From: Chiua virens
Taxonomy: Eukaryota; Basidiomycota; Agaricomycetes; Boletales; Boletaceae
Direction of reading: 5' to 3'
Assembly (NCBI GenBank): GCA_019787685.1
Contig: JAHNUO010000012.1
Span: forward strand, 930,001 to 994,000
DNA length: 64,000 nucleotides
Part shown: in pieces, positions 31,958 to 42,932 of the stretch
Layout of the letters: each line of letters begins with the position of its first letter
How positions within the stretch are numbered: the stretch's first letter is position 1
The notes under the pieces: generated by a model
What the model saw: only the letters and a program-made list of their open reading frames with translations
The model's database searches: none
Told to the model about the DNA's origin: nothing
Program-made: the position numbers and the translations under genes

Positions 31958-34900
31958 ATGCAGCAAGGAGACTGTAATGCCCCTGCTATTTTCCAACAGT
32001 TTATAACTGTGATTTTTAGGGACCATATAAGTTGCTTTGTGTATGTGTACTTAGATGATATATTTGTTTTTAGTGACACAATTGAGAATCATGAGCATCA
32101 CCTCAAAATTGTTTTCAAATTACTTGAAAAGGTGGTAAAGATAATAAATCCTGGCTGTAGTGCAATACTCAGGAGGATTGAAAGAATGAAAAGAAGGTGA
32201 AGGAATGCAATTCCATTTGACCCAGGGACTACACTGAGTTGATAAAGGATGAATAATGGTTTTTTAGTGGTCCAAGATGAATCCAGGGCAAATCCAGATC
32301 AAGAAAACACGAGGAGAACAAGAGAACATCAACATCAACCAAAAACGATGTGAGACAGATGTGCATGGGCAAAAGCTACTGTATTTTGTCAATACAGTGA
32401 GTTTTATAGTCCTCAGGAATACCCTCAGACTTGTCCTAAGTAAGGATAATGATAAAAAGAAGGTTTTCATACTGTATAAAGTTCGAGGGGCACCTGAACG
32501 TTCCTGCAAGGGCTGCATGACATGGTCTAGCCAATGCTAAGTATGAAGAAGAAGCAATAAAAATAAAATAAAAGAGTCCAGAGGCAAAACGAGCGCAGAT
32601 ACAGCAATCCAGATGAGTTCACACATATGATTGAGCAAATAACAGCAGATTCGAGTGGATGGATGGTTCAGATTCAGATTCAGATGATGACAACAGTGGT
32701 GGGAATGTGCTTTATGAGCACAAGGAATGTCTATTCATTACAGTGGACTTCTATCTTGAGAAGTGTGAACTCTATGTAGACCAATTGGACTGTCTCAGTC
32801 ACATCATCAACCAGAAAGGTGTTCACACTGATCTGGATAAGATGTCATGTGTTCCAGAGTTGGAGAACTCCACAAACTCTCAATGAAGTCCAATGATTCA
32901 CTGGATTGGTTGAGTACCTGGCTCAGTTTATGCCAGATGTTTCAGTATATACCACACCACTGACTGGAATCCAAGGAATGGGCACCCATTTGTTTGGAGG
33001 GAAGTACACAATCAGTGCTTCCAAATGATCAAGAACTTGGCATGCAAGTTTCCAATCCTTTGGCCCATTGACCCAAGGAAGACTGAGCCTATTTGGCTTG
33101 TCTGTGATGCATCCTTGCCCTGCCCCAGCAAAACTATCACACATTTGAGTGCAACACCCTTGCAATAATTGAGGGATTGATGAAGTGGGAGGACAAGCTC
33201 CTAGGCTTCAAATTCATGATCATAACAGATCATGAAGCACTTGGATACCTGAGGACACAGCAGAAGCTGTCCACTAGACAAGTCTGCTGGCTCGACTATA
33301 TGTCAAGATTTGATGCAGACATTGTCTATGCAAAGGTCTCAGAGAACTGAGTAGCTGACTGTCTTTCTCAATACTATGAACAAGAAGGAGGAGAGGAACT
33401 TCCTGCAGCAAAGATTGAATGGTCAAATGCTGACATTCAATCGGATCTGGAGGGAGATGATCTCCCACAAGATTGATGGCTAGAGCTCATGATGCTTAGC
33501 CTAGAGGACGAGACAAACATCCGAAAAAGTTGGTGGCTGGCCAAAAAGCAAGAAACTCATGAGTCAGAGGCAAAAGAGACAGCCACTGCAGCAGAAAAGA
33601 GAATGGAGGAATGTCCACCCACAATTGTGGAAGAGGACCCTGCCATTATCAAATCTGCTGAGATGGCCAAAACCTTGTCAATAACTTATGGAACTTGCCT
33701 GAGTTCTTGAGTGCAGTATGCAAAGGGTACTCAAGTGACATGGTGTTCATGAAGATCCAGGAGAAACCTGGGCACCATTCCACATTCAAGGAGAAGAAAG
33801 GGTTGGTTTATACAACCAATCATAGAGGAGAACAAGTCCTCTGTCTTTATTGAGCAAAGTTCGATTGAGGCTCCTTGACCACAAAGGTTATAGATGACGC
33901 ACATACATAGGACCCTAGGGCACTTTGGGTTGCAAAGAATGGCAGATTATATCTGCAGATGGTTCTGGTGGCCCAGGATGGGTCAGGAGATTGACAAGTA
34001 CTGTCAATCCACTTGCCAAATGGCAAAAGAAGAGAACCACTCATCCAAGGGATTGTTGTACAGTTTACTTGTGCCTAAATGCCCTTGGGGGTCCATTGCT
34101 ATGGACTTTGTGGGACCCTTCCTGCCAAGCAAGGGGTACGACTACCTTTGGGTCATTTTGTGTCATTTGACCTTGATGATCCACCTGGTACCAGTGACTA
34201 CAACTGTGAAGGTGTCTGAACTCACCTCCAGGTTTATTCAGGAGATAATCTGCCTTCATGGAATCCCCAAAACGATTGTCTCAGATTGAGATGCCAAATT
34301 CACATCTGCATTTTGGTATAAATTACATAGGCAGCTGGGAACTAAGCTGCTAATGTCCATGGCATTTTACGACAGATGGCTTGTCAGAACAAGCAATATG
34401 GAACATAGTGCAGATACTACATATGGCCATACAACCAGACCAGACGGACCGGGTGGACAAGGTACCCATGGCAGAGTTTACCATAAACTTGAGCATCAGC
34501 AGCTCTACAGGTTTTGCTCTGTTCAAGCTAAACTATAGGTATATGCATGTTCTGATGCCTTGAAGGTTAGCCAAGGGAACTCCCTCATCTGCCCCTGGCA
34601 TCCAATCATTTGTGAAATGAGCAAGAGAGAATCTCAAAATGGCACATGATGCCATTATTGAGAGTCAGGTAGTACAAGCCTATCAGGCTAATAGGAAGTA
34701 GACAGAGAGCCAGGACCTCCAGGAAGGAGACCTGGCATATCTGTCCATGCAAAACTTGGCACTGCCCAAGGGGAGGGCTAGGAAACTAGTTCCTCAATTC
34801 ATCAGACCAATGAAAATCTTGAAGATCAATCAATCTATGGATATATACACTCTGGATCTCCCAGAAAAAATGAAGAAACCTTGAATTCATCTAATGTTCC

Positions 34901-35230
34901 ATGTCATGTTATTGTGACAACACGAGCTGAATGATAATGAACTCTTCCCCTGAAGGGAAGCTCACACATTCTACAATGTTGGATTAACCAATGAGAAGGA
35001 ATGGCTCATGGATGAGATACTTGCCCACAAGTGGATGGGGAACAAAGTCGAGTTCCTTGTCCATTGGAATCTAGGAGATTCTACCTGGGAGCCTAGCTCC
35101 CACTGTGAAGAGCTTGAAGCTCTAGATTGATACCTTGACTTGCAAGGAGTGATGGAGATCCATCAATTGCCCAAGAAAGGCAAAGGCATGCAGGCGCATG
35201 CTCAGACTTCACAATGCGAAGTCCAGTAGC
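31958..35230 (+). mobile_element. Gy-G: second Ty3/gypsy chromovirus lineage, relic
   Basis: RT from 31958 (QGDCNAPAIFQQF, FVYVYLDDIFVFSDT, intact YLDD). It is interrupted at about 32155-32730 by unrelated sequence, then continues with thumb (SHIINQKGVHTDLDK), RNase H (about 33000-33350), integrase from 33894 (LGHFGLQRMADYICRWFWWP, MDFVGPFLPSKGYDYL, GIPKTIVSD) and a C-terminal chromodomain near 34985-35128 (FLVHWNLGDSTWEP). Integrase and linker are broken by stops and frameshifts (for example after IVSD at 34288). The protein sequence is clearly different from Gy-A/C/D, so it is another gypsy family. Neither LTR was found. Confidence 0.8.
32156..32730. other. Unidentified insert in the Gy-G RT
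   Basis: About 570 bp separate RT ...FKLLEK from the following thumb region. No coding sense, TIR or target duplication could be fixed. The inserted DNA is AT-rich with short tandem cagatt-type runs near 32670. Confidence 0.35.
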
Positions 35231-35509
35231 AAAGTGCTACAAAGACTTGTTTTGTTGACATGGACAACACCAAACTAAATTACCAAAATAGTAAAAACAA
35301 AAGAAAAAATCACAAAGGTCCACAAAACTCCAAAAACAACATCACCTGTAGTCTAGATTGCTTTCACCAATCTCTTTTTCCTTTTTTGTTCCCCACAGAA
35401 ACCATGTGACCACATTTCCAATGTTGCTTTGATCTCACTTAATTTTCATACTTGGCCTCGACACATCTCTCCTCTCTTTCCTTTCAATTTTTACCATCTA
35501 CTCTCAATC

Positions 35510-36740
35510 ATGTCTTCTTCCCCTGCTCATTCCCAGTCTTCTAGCGCATCTTCACACTCACCATCTGTCATATACCACTCTGTTCTCTGTTCCTCCAGAT
35601 ATAACTCTGGTTCTCTTAGATGATAACTCCGGGTTGATCACCCTCAGGACGCAACTCTGTGATCCCAGACCTCCATTACGTATATATGTTTCCTCTCTTG
35701 TTTTAGTACATAACCTGTGTCTCGCTTACAAGCACAGCTCCGGCTTTCTCAGTACCCGACTTACCTCCAGCTATGTAGTTTCCCGATCTCCCGTCTTACT
35801 CAGTTTCTTACCAACTCCATTACTAATCTCCATTCTACTCCAAGTATATAAACTGTAGTACCCTGACTTTGTAACCTCAGTCTGAATATTAGTTTATTTG
35901 TACGACTCACTCCAAACACTCTGTAAGACCTTGACAGTCTTTACTCCACTCAACTCCACTTTATGTGTTGAGTCTTACATCTACCTCCAAGTTGCACGGT
36001 CTCTAACACCACCCCCCTCTCATGGTCATTATTGATCATAAGAACCCAAAAATGATAATTTGTTATCAAAAAATCATGGTTGCTCTAAACAGCGCCATGA
36101 ATCTTCTTCCCCTCAACACAATGACAAGTGTCATTGGCATTCTTCTATCAGACCCTTCTGCTCATTCACCATGAGCAAGACTGCAGGGAGTGTACCAAGT
36201 ATGCTATGCATCTTGCCCTTGCAATGGTTGAGCCATCCCCTTTATTTATGGATACTCTGAACGATCTGGCAAACTATTCTATAAATCTCTGTAGGTGAGA
36301 ACCCTACAACCTCGACCTCAGCTGCACTCACTGACATGACCTTGCCAAGGCTCATGACAAGATTGCTTGTCTTCAATGTGTCACCAACAATGCTCCTGTC
36401 CCTGCACCCTTATCAGCCCATGATGAGGCACACCATTTCAAGCAGGCTCAAAATGCCTCCCTTGATCTACCAATGGAAGTGGACCCTCAAGCTGGTCCTT
36501 CTTCTACCAGGGGGAGGAAGATACAGGGCATACCGGATCGCTTGGGAATCATATCATCATCCATGCAGGAACTTCCTGCATCTCATTCTTCCTGTTCCAA
36601 ACCCTCTCCCAAGGGCAAGGAACATGAAGCTCCTGCACTGTATGACAAAATCACTCTAGTGAATGTGGCTAATCATCCTCCACTGCTCAGCCTTGAATCA
36701 GTCATCCCAGAGGCAAAACTTGTGTCAGAATCTAAGTAAG
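35510..36740 (+). pseudogene. Unknown gene or gag-like gene split by a solo LTR-II
   Basis: The frame opens at 35510 (MSSSPAHSQSSSASSHSPS) and is cut at 35565 by the LTR. Beyond it, a His/Ser-rich stretch, an alpha-helical fragment (ECTKYAMHLALAMVEPSPLF, near 36185-36245), a GTGAGA splice donor near 36294 and a final frame 36473-36739 (MEVDPQAGPSSTRGRKIQGI) can be followed in the same direction, with several stops. I do not recognise the family. The neighbouring copia relic is on the opposite strand, so it is not its gag. It could be a host gene or the first gene of another element. Confidence 0.4.
35566..36008 (+). repeat. Solo LTR-II, TSD ccatc/ccacc
   Basis: It runs 443 bp from TGTCATATACCACTC to GGTCTCTAACA. 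Flanks are ccatc (35561-35565) and ccacc (36009-36013), a TSD with one transition. It is shorter than the copy at 7006-7596, lacking part of the 3' third. Confidence 0.82.
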
Positions 36741-36905
36741 GGCAGGATATGCCCACTCAGCCACTGCCCAAGGTGATAGCAAATGACTTTGTATTTACCT
36801 AAGTAAGGGCAGAATATGCCCACTACATGAATGAGTAAGGTAATGACAATGCAATGATTAGAGACTCACCTCAGCCACTGCCCAAGGTGGTAGCAAATGA
36901 CTGAG
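36732..36905. repeat. Imperfect direct repeat with gggca-tgccc hairpins
   Basis: Two blocks, starting near 36734 and near 36799, each contain taagtaagggca(g/a)gatatgcccact followed by cagccactgcccaaggtg(a/g)tagcaaatgac. The core gggca-n5-tgccc is a small palindrome. The block lies downstream of the copia relic's coding end, and may be part of its LTR or 3' region. Confidence 0.5.
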
Positions 36906-37149
36906 GAGTGAAAAAGATGAAGGTTTGAATAAATACCTATGGGTGGAGCTATGCTCAAATAAGATGGAGAAATCTAAACTCAAAATAAGCAAGTCTGAAA
37001 GGGGAAGAACCAAAGGAATAGAAAGTCTGAGTGCGTGCATCAACTCCAAGCATCTCTGGAGTATTCTGGAAATGGACTTGTGTGGGTAGGAGACACTTAC
37101 TCCTTGGAGTTGCTTAGGAGTGACCAGAGTAAACTGGAGTTCTCAGTTT

Positions 37150-39060
37150 TGACACTCCCACTCAAGCATAGGCATAATCCCATTGCTTGGATGAACTTCT
37201 AGTGCTGTTCCTGAGCGAGTGCCTTTGTGAGGATGTCGGCAGTCATGTCTGAGGTTGGAACGTATTGGATGACAGCTTCTCCTTTTCTGACTAGGTCATC
37301 CCTAATGAAGTGGTACTTCCGCTGGATATGTTTGGTCTGAGTTCGGAATTGCAGGTCGCATAATAAAATGATCACAGCTTGGTTGTCGCAGTGAAGAATT
37401 GTCGGTCCCTTTTGGGAGTGCCCTATCTCCTGGAAGAAACTCTGGAGCCAGGCAAGGTGCTGGCCAGCAACACTAAGTCCAACTCAGTGGTGGATAAGGC
37501 AACCATGCTTTGCTGTTTGCTAGACCAGGAAATTGCTCCACAGTTACTTAGAAATAGAAAACTGGAGGTGGAGCGGGAGTTATTGGGGTCTTGCAACCAT
37601 CCTGCATCTGAGTATCCTTGAAAGTCCATGTCCATGGAGATGTCATTTCTGTCATATCGGAGTTCCATGTCTGAAGTGGCCTTGACATACCGGAGTACAC
37701 ATTTGGCAGCTTCCCGGTGGCATGTTTTTGGCGCTGCGCTGAAGTGACTCAATGTTCCAACAGAGTATGCTAAGTCCAGACGTGTCCCTAGCATAAGGTA
37801 CATCAGGGATCCAATGACAGTGAGGTAGAATACTCATTTTCTGTTTATGAGGGTTTCGGAGATGGTGGTGTTGTCCTTGGAGTCAGTCATGGAGATCGTG
37901 GTGCTATGTACCATCAGAGTCCATACAGGAGCAGAGTTGGACATGCCTGTGCACTCTAGGACGGTTTGGGCGTATTAGAATTGAGAGAGGGAGATGGTTC
38001 GGAGCTATTAATCTCTTTGGATCTCAATTCCAAGGATATACTTTGCCTTGCCCATGTCCTTCATTTTGAATGTGGAGGCTAGCATCTCTTTGACAAAGTT
38101 CATGTAATCCCGAGAGCTAGCAGCAAGGAGTAGATCATCAACATAGATGACAAGGAAACAAACTTGTCCGGACTTTCGGAGGACGTATAGGCACGTTTCA
38201 GCATCAAGTTGACTGAATCTGAGTTCTCTGAGTTTCCTGTCCAGGGTTTTGTTCCAAGTCCAACCTGCTTGCTTAAGTCCATACAGTGAGCATTTGAGCT
38301 TCCAGCAATGGCCTGGTTGGATTGGAACTCCATCTGGAGGTAGGAGGTATAACTCCTCTTCCAGTTCTCCATTTAGGTAGGCTGTGGAGATGTCCATTTG
38401 GTCCAACTCCAGGTTGTGTTTGACGGCGAGGGAGATGATGGTCCGCACAGAGTCAAGATTGGCTACCAGAGCAAACACCTCCTGGTAGTCTATCCCTTCC
38501 TTTTGCATAAAACCTCTCGCTACGATCTGAGCTTTGTAATGTTTGATTTTGCTATCCCAATCACATTTGATTTGGAATACAGGCTTGGAGGTGATCAGAG
38601 TTACTCCCTTGGGGATCGGAATAGTTTTGTAAAAATGGTTGGAGTTGAGACTTAGGAGTTCGTCCTCGATTGTGGATTGCCACATATCTCCATCAGGTCA
38701 CACATAGGCCTCCTTGATGGTGGTGGGGAGTAATTCTCCTGACTTGGAGCTCATGGTTCTGGTGAAGATATGTATGGTGTTGAAGTTCTTCCTGGATGCA
38801 GGAGAACGCTCTGGGCATATCTGCTTCTTCTGGAGGTGGTTCCAGGTGTGCCTCTTGTGGTTCCTGGTTTTGTGCTTTCCTTTGCGCCTCTTCCTCTAAT
38901 GTGCATTGGTAATTTCCATTTCAATCTGCTGGTTTTCAATTTCGGTTGCTCTGTCGAACTCTAGCAATTACTTCTGCAGGAGGTTGTGCCAGAGATAGAG
39001 GTCACACTGGTGCTGGCAGCAGAGGTTCAATGGAATTGGGATCGGAGGATCTAGATGGAG
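37150..39060 (-). mobile_element. Ty1/copia pol relic
   Basis: RVT_2-type reverse transcriptase is uninterrupted from 38685 to 38008: MWQSTIEDELLSLNSNHFYK, IVARGFMQKEGIDYQEVFAL, MDISTAYLNGELEEELYLLP, LYGLKQAGWTWN, and the catalytic box FLVIYVDDLLLAA. After frameshifts the copia RNase H follows (37423-37803, GYSDAGWLQDPNNSRSTSSF, WSSKQQSMVALSTTELD), and the end reads KHIQRKYHFIRDDLVRKGEA and ADILTKAL near 37195-37320. Residues upstream to about 39060 are a broken linker. No gag, protease or integrase and no LTR pair was recognised, so it is a 5'-truncated relic. RT and RNase H would copy the element RNA. Confidence 0.85.
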
Positions 39061-40022
39061 TTGGTTGAAGTGATTTGCTAAGGTATCAATTTGATTTTCA
39101 GCATCAGGTACTGGAGGTGCAGGTGAAGCTCCCACTGCTTCTGGAGTGTGTATTGGAGGTTAACTTGTCCTCTTCTCCAATGCATTCTGGCTGATGTGAA
39201 CAGTTTGGAGCAAGTCCCTCCCACTGGTCCTCAGGCAGGGTTTTTCCATGGAGTGGAGTCCACAGCATTGAGAGTAGGTGTGTCGAACTCCATCAGGTAG
39301 GACTTTCTCAGGACTGGTAGCTTGAGTGACTATGAGCTGCTAGGCACAAGCAGGGCTCATAACCTATAGAAAAGTGGTATCTGCAGAGGGCCTAGCCTGT
39401 AGAGTACTTGAGTCACTGAAGAAAAGGAACTACTGTACTCTAGGTGCAATGTACCTATGATTAGGTAAGCATGTGGCTGTACTACCACAGCTTGAATGAG
39501 ATTTGCAACACATCCCTCCTCTCTTCAAGAATAGCACCATATCCACCAAGCAGATAAAGCCTGCCAATGTCATTTTTCAGGATGGTGCAACCTCAGATGA
39601 CTCAGAGGAAGAAGCAGCAATCTCAGGCATGGCATCTACCAGCAGCAAGAGCAAAACAGTATGTTTGCAATGATGGTATTTTGAATTTTTATTGCAATCA
39701 CTCAAATTGTTTTCAGGGAATGAAAGTCTCTACTATAGCATCATCATTGAAGCAAAATACCCCAGCAGGTCCAGGTTCAGAAGGCAACTCTGAGTCTAGC
39801 AAGGATGTACAGCAAAAGTACATTAAAGAGCTCCAACAGTGCTAGGCATGCAAAGTGCATGCAAAAGGATCTCAGTCCCCCACCTACTGCTACACACTTC
39901 CTGGGAGCAACACATGCCAATCACTGAGTACTCAAAATATTGCATACTGGGCACTTCTGATCATAAGTAACCCTAACATTTCTTCTGATTGACATTCAGT
40001 GTTCTGACAAAACATAAATTAG
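39061..40022. other. Unidentified sequence with one 92-codon frame
   Basis: A frame at 39567-39845 (MSFFRMVQPQMTQRKKQQSQ) has no recognised domain. The segment may be part of the same decayed gene as 40023-40650, since the Ser/Gln-rich composition is similar, but splice sites could not be assigned. Confidence 0.3.
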
Positions 40023-40650
40023 ATGAAAAAGAAAGCAACCATAGATGTGAAACCTCCTGTGGCCATTACTCTGGGCATAAGGCCTCGTACACAAAACATG
40101 GCAGGCAGTGTGATCAGCAACAGTCAGACACCAGCTACACACCCTGCCAGTGCAGCTGTACAGGGTCCCCCTGTCACAGTTCAATATCAGTTCATATTGC
40201 CATGGGGGCCTGGGCCTGCTGGTGCACATGGGGGACTCAGGCAGTTTCAATACCCACTTCCCCAACAGACCATGCCCCCATATGCACCATTGCCACTCCT
40301 TCAGCACCAATCCCTCACACCACCTCTTGCATCCAATGGGTCTCATGTGCCATCTGAGTCTGGCCCATCCCCATTCAACCCCACTACACCAGCACCTGGC
40401 ATGGCTTTGATGCCTGCCAACTCAGATGCAGAAATCCCTAAGATCATTCACTGGTTCAATTCTCTAGATTAGTGCATGAAAAAACCACCATGTGATATCA
40501 AATTCATGGATCTTGGACTAGAGCTTGACAAAAAAGGCACAGCTCTCATGTGACTACATGTTGATCCAGACATTACAGGGTTTGTTGGGAATTGAGATGG
40601 GAACAGCAATTCTCATCCTTCAATTTGTAGATGCAGATTTGTGAGCTCTA
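40023..40650 (+). pseudogene. Decayed gene of an uncharacterised fungal repeat-associated family
   Basis: Pro-rich N-terminal part (QFQYPLPQQTMPPYAPLPLL), then IPKIIHWFNSLD, a stop at 40470, a continuation in the same frame (FMDLGLELDKKGTALM) and, after a frameshift, GLLGIEMGTAILILQFVDAD near 40577-40640. The last part looks like a small helical bundle as in SAM-type domains. From memory, proteins with this layout are multicopy in some Agaricomycetes. No function can be given. Confidence 0.45.
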
Positions 40651-40899
40651 CATGCTTATCAGTAAACTCATGTTTATTAGTACTTCAATATACTGGTTTT
40701 AGTGTTTGTGAAATTGCAACAGATCGACCCACATCTGACTAAATTATTGAACAATATAACATTGCTACTCATATTTATAGCATGTGAGCCTGTGCTGATG
40801 GGAAATCACACTGCATGCCAGCAATCTGTTCATGATCCAGAAACATTGAAAGCCTAATGGTGGCCCACTGGATTTCAGGAAGGGTTTGGTGACCATACA

Positions 40900-42430
40900 G
40901 CATGGCTATGATGCATGTTCTAGGAAGGGTTTGGTAACCATACAGCATGGCTATGATGCCGGGCCAGGCCAGGCCCTGCTTAGGGTTTAGGGGGGCTTAG
41001 AGCCCAGCCTGCAATCTTGACAGGCCACAAGCCAAGCTGAGCCAGGTCTCAGAAGCCCTGAAGCCCTGAGATTGTTAAGACAAGGATGACAATGACGATG
41101 AGGGTGACAAGCACAAGCGACAACAACAACAATGACATGACGACTGCAATATCATGGTTGTCACATCATTGTTATCATTGTCAGGCGAGGTGAGGTGGGG
41201 CAGGGTAAGGGTGAGGGTGAGGATGATGGGGGTGAGTGACAACAAGGGCGATGATGGCAATAGCACTGCATTATTGTGGTGCTCATGTTGTTGTTGTCAT
41301 CATTGTTGTCAGGTGAGGGTGAGTGAGAGGACAATGGAGGTGACGGAGGAGGACAATGATGACACAAGCACCATGATAATGTGGTGTTCATGTTGTTGTT
41401 GTCATTGTCATTGTTGTTGGGTGAGGGTGAGCAAGGGACAATGGAGGTGAGGGACAACAACAACAACACAAGCACCATGTTATCGTGGTGCTTGTGTTGT
41501 TGTCATCATCACCGTCATTGTCAGGGACTCAGAGAGGGGTGGCAGAGAGGGGTGGCATGCTGTACCACATTGTCATGGCATGTTGCGTCATCTGTCTGCA
41601 TCATGTCCGGGGTGAGAGGAGAAGGAGAGAGGCCAGGAGGTCATCGTGTCATCCATTGTGTTGGGTGTGGTAGCACAAAGAAAGGAGGGTGGGTGAATGC
41701 AGGGAGGGTGAGTCGTGTTGACGATGCAACAATGTGCTGCATCATCATTGCAGCATGTTATGGCATTGTCCTCGTGTCCAGGCAGCATAAAGGGTGGGGA
41801 CGAGGTGTTCATCACGTCGTGTCACAGCCTCATCACAGTTGTCATCGTTGTATGTCATCGTCAGGTTCTGGGGTGGCACGGAAAGGTCAAGGGCAAGGTG
41901 TAGGAGGGGTGAGGTGTAGGAAGGTGAGTGTAGGGATGACAGCACAACACGTACATTGTCCCATTGTCATCTCGTTGCGATGGCTCATCAATTTCCATTT
42001 TAGGTAATACCTGACAGCAACCACGACAATGTGACAATGGCGATAACACAGTTGTCATGTTGTCATAATCACCCCCTTACCATCCTCACCCTCGCTGTGC
42101 TTCATTTAAGTTGTCTGATGGCGACAATAATGACAACACAATGATTGTGATAACACGGTTGTTATGTTGTCGTAATTATGCCCTTGTTGTCGTCCTCACC
42201 TTTACCTCACCTCACCCTTGTCCAACAGTGACAATGGCAATGACATGACAACCGTGATTGCACACTTCCCTGCATCAAGCTGTAGCCTGGCCCTAAGCTG
42301 GGGCTTCCAAGCTGGGCTGGGCTGTCTTTAGGGGCTTTAAGGGCCCAAGGCCTGGCCTGCAATTTTATCAGGCCACTGGCCCCCAAAGCCAAGCCCAAGC
42401 CAGGGCTTTTGGGCCAGGCTGGGCCACACA
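40900..42430. repeat. GC-rich repeat block with a minisatellite
   Basis: A duplicated segment (gaagggtttggt-accatacagcatggctatgatgc) lies at about 40876-40960. GC-rich copies sharing cagcctgcaat and caggccac lie near 41005-41065 and 42340-42430 in the same orientation. The right-hand one (about 42283-42426) has imperfect inverted ends (agcctggccc / gggccaggct) like a small MITE. Between them lie the minisatellite described separately and unique CG-richer sequence with chance ORFs on both strands. Confidence 0.5.
41150..41560. repeat. Minisatellite, about 100-bp units, three to four copies
   Basis: Units start near 41155, 41270, 41378 and 41480. Each begins with (t)atNNtggtgNtcatgttgttg-type sequence and continues with a gtgagggtgag and gacaatggaggtga core. 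Unit junctions are palindromic. The best is a perfect 17-bp inverted repeat (41461-41477 with 41486-41502, loop of 8). It is non-coding; ORFs in it are artefacts of repetition. Confidence 0.7.
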
Positions 42431-42439
42431 ATCACTATT

Positions 42440-42728
42440 AACAACAGACATTCTTTCAGATCTCTCTCAACTTCTTTATTGTTCTTGGTCACAAAGACTC
42501 CTCAGAAATCATGGGGACTCAGAAATAAATTTGCATTTGCATAGCATGACAAAAGCACACACTCTATGTGGCAAAACAAACTACTAGCAAAGGAGAACTT
42601 GGTCAATCAATCTTCACTCAAATTGAAACTGTGATTATACTCAATGAACAAGTCCGTATCACTGATTCTGTATGGATGGACATTTTACACCATGCTCACA
42701 ATGGGGCATGCACCTGTGAAGATTTATG
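42440..42728 (+). pseudogene. Helitron-type (PIF1-like) helicase, left fragment
   Basis: In the frame opening at 42568 it reads HTLYVAKQTTSKGELG (upstream part included), then IETVIILNEQVRITDSVWMD and ILHHAHNGACTCEDLW. This corresponds to the helicase segment usually reading VVILxEQMRVTDxxW...LRxG in Agaricomycete Helitron helicases. The reading leaves helicase at about 42728 and picks up again at about 48193 (IVQRLVLASNDCGIPNFHSH). So a YR element interrupts it. Upstream to 42440 a degraded GDxxQ-like helicase region may continue. PIF1-like helicases unwind DNA for rolling-circle transposition. Confidence 0.65.
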
Positions 42729-42932
42729 GGAACTACACAAATTGTTGCTCTGCAGTGGTGCAAAGTGCAACCACAGAGCTAGGTCTTCAGACGAACGGAG
42801 TTTCCTGGCACTCACTTTTCTCTCTTGTGCCACCACCGCACTCACCCCTTGTGCTGCGGACTCCCTCGTCCTCAACTTCGTCACTCTCCTTTTTCCATCC
42901 AACTCATTGTCCCTCTTTCTTTTCCACTCATC

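Noticed and set aside
41150..41560. Possible CRISPR-like array
   Set aside because: Units are tandem without unique spacers, and the host is a eukaryote.
41075..42007. Several ORFs of 60-208 codons on both strands
   Set aside because: They sit in a minisatellite and its GC-rich surroundings, with Cys/His or Ser/Pro runs that mirror the repeat units on both strands.
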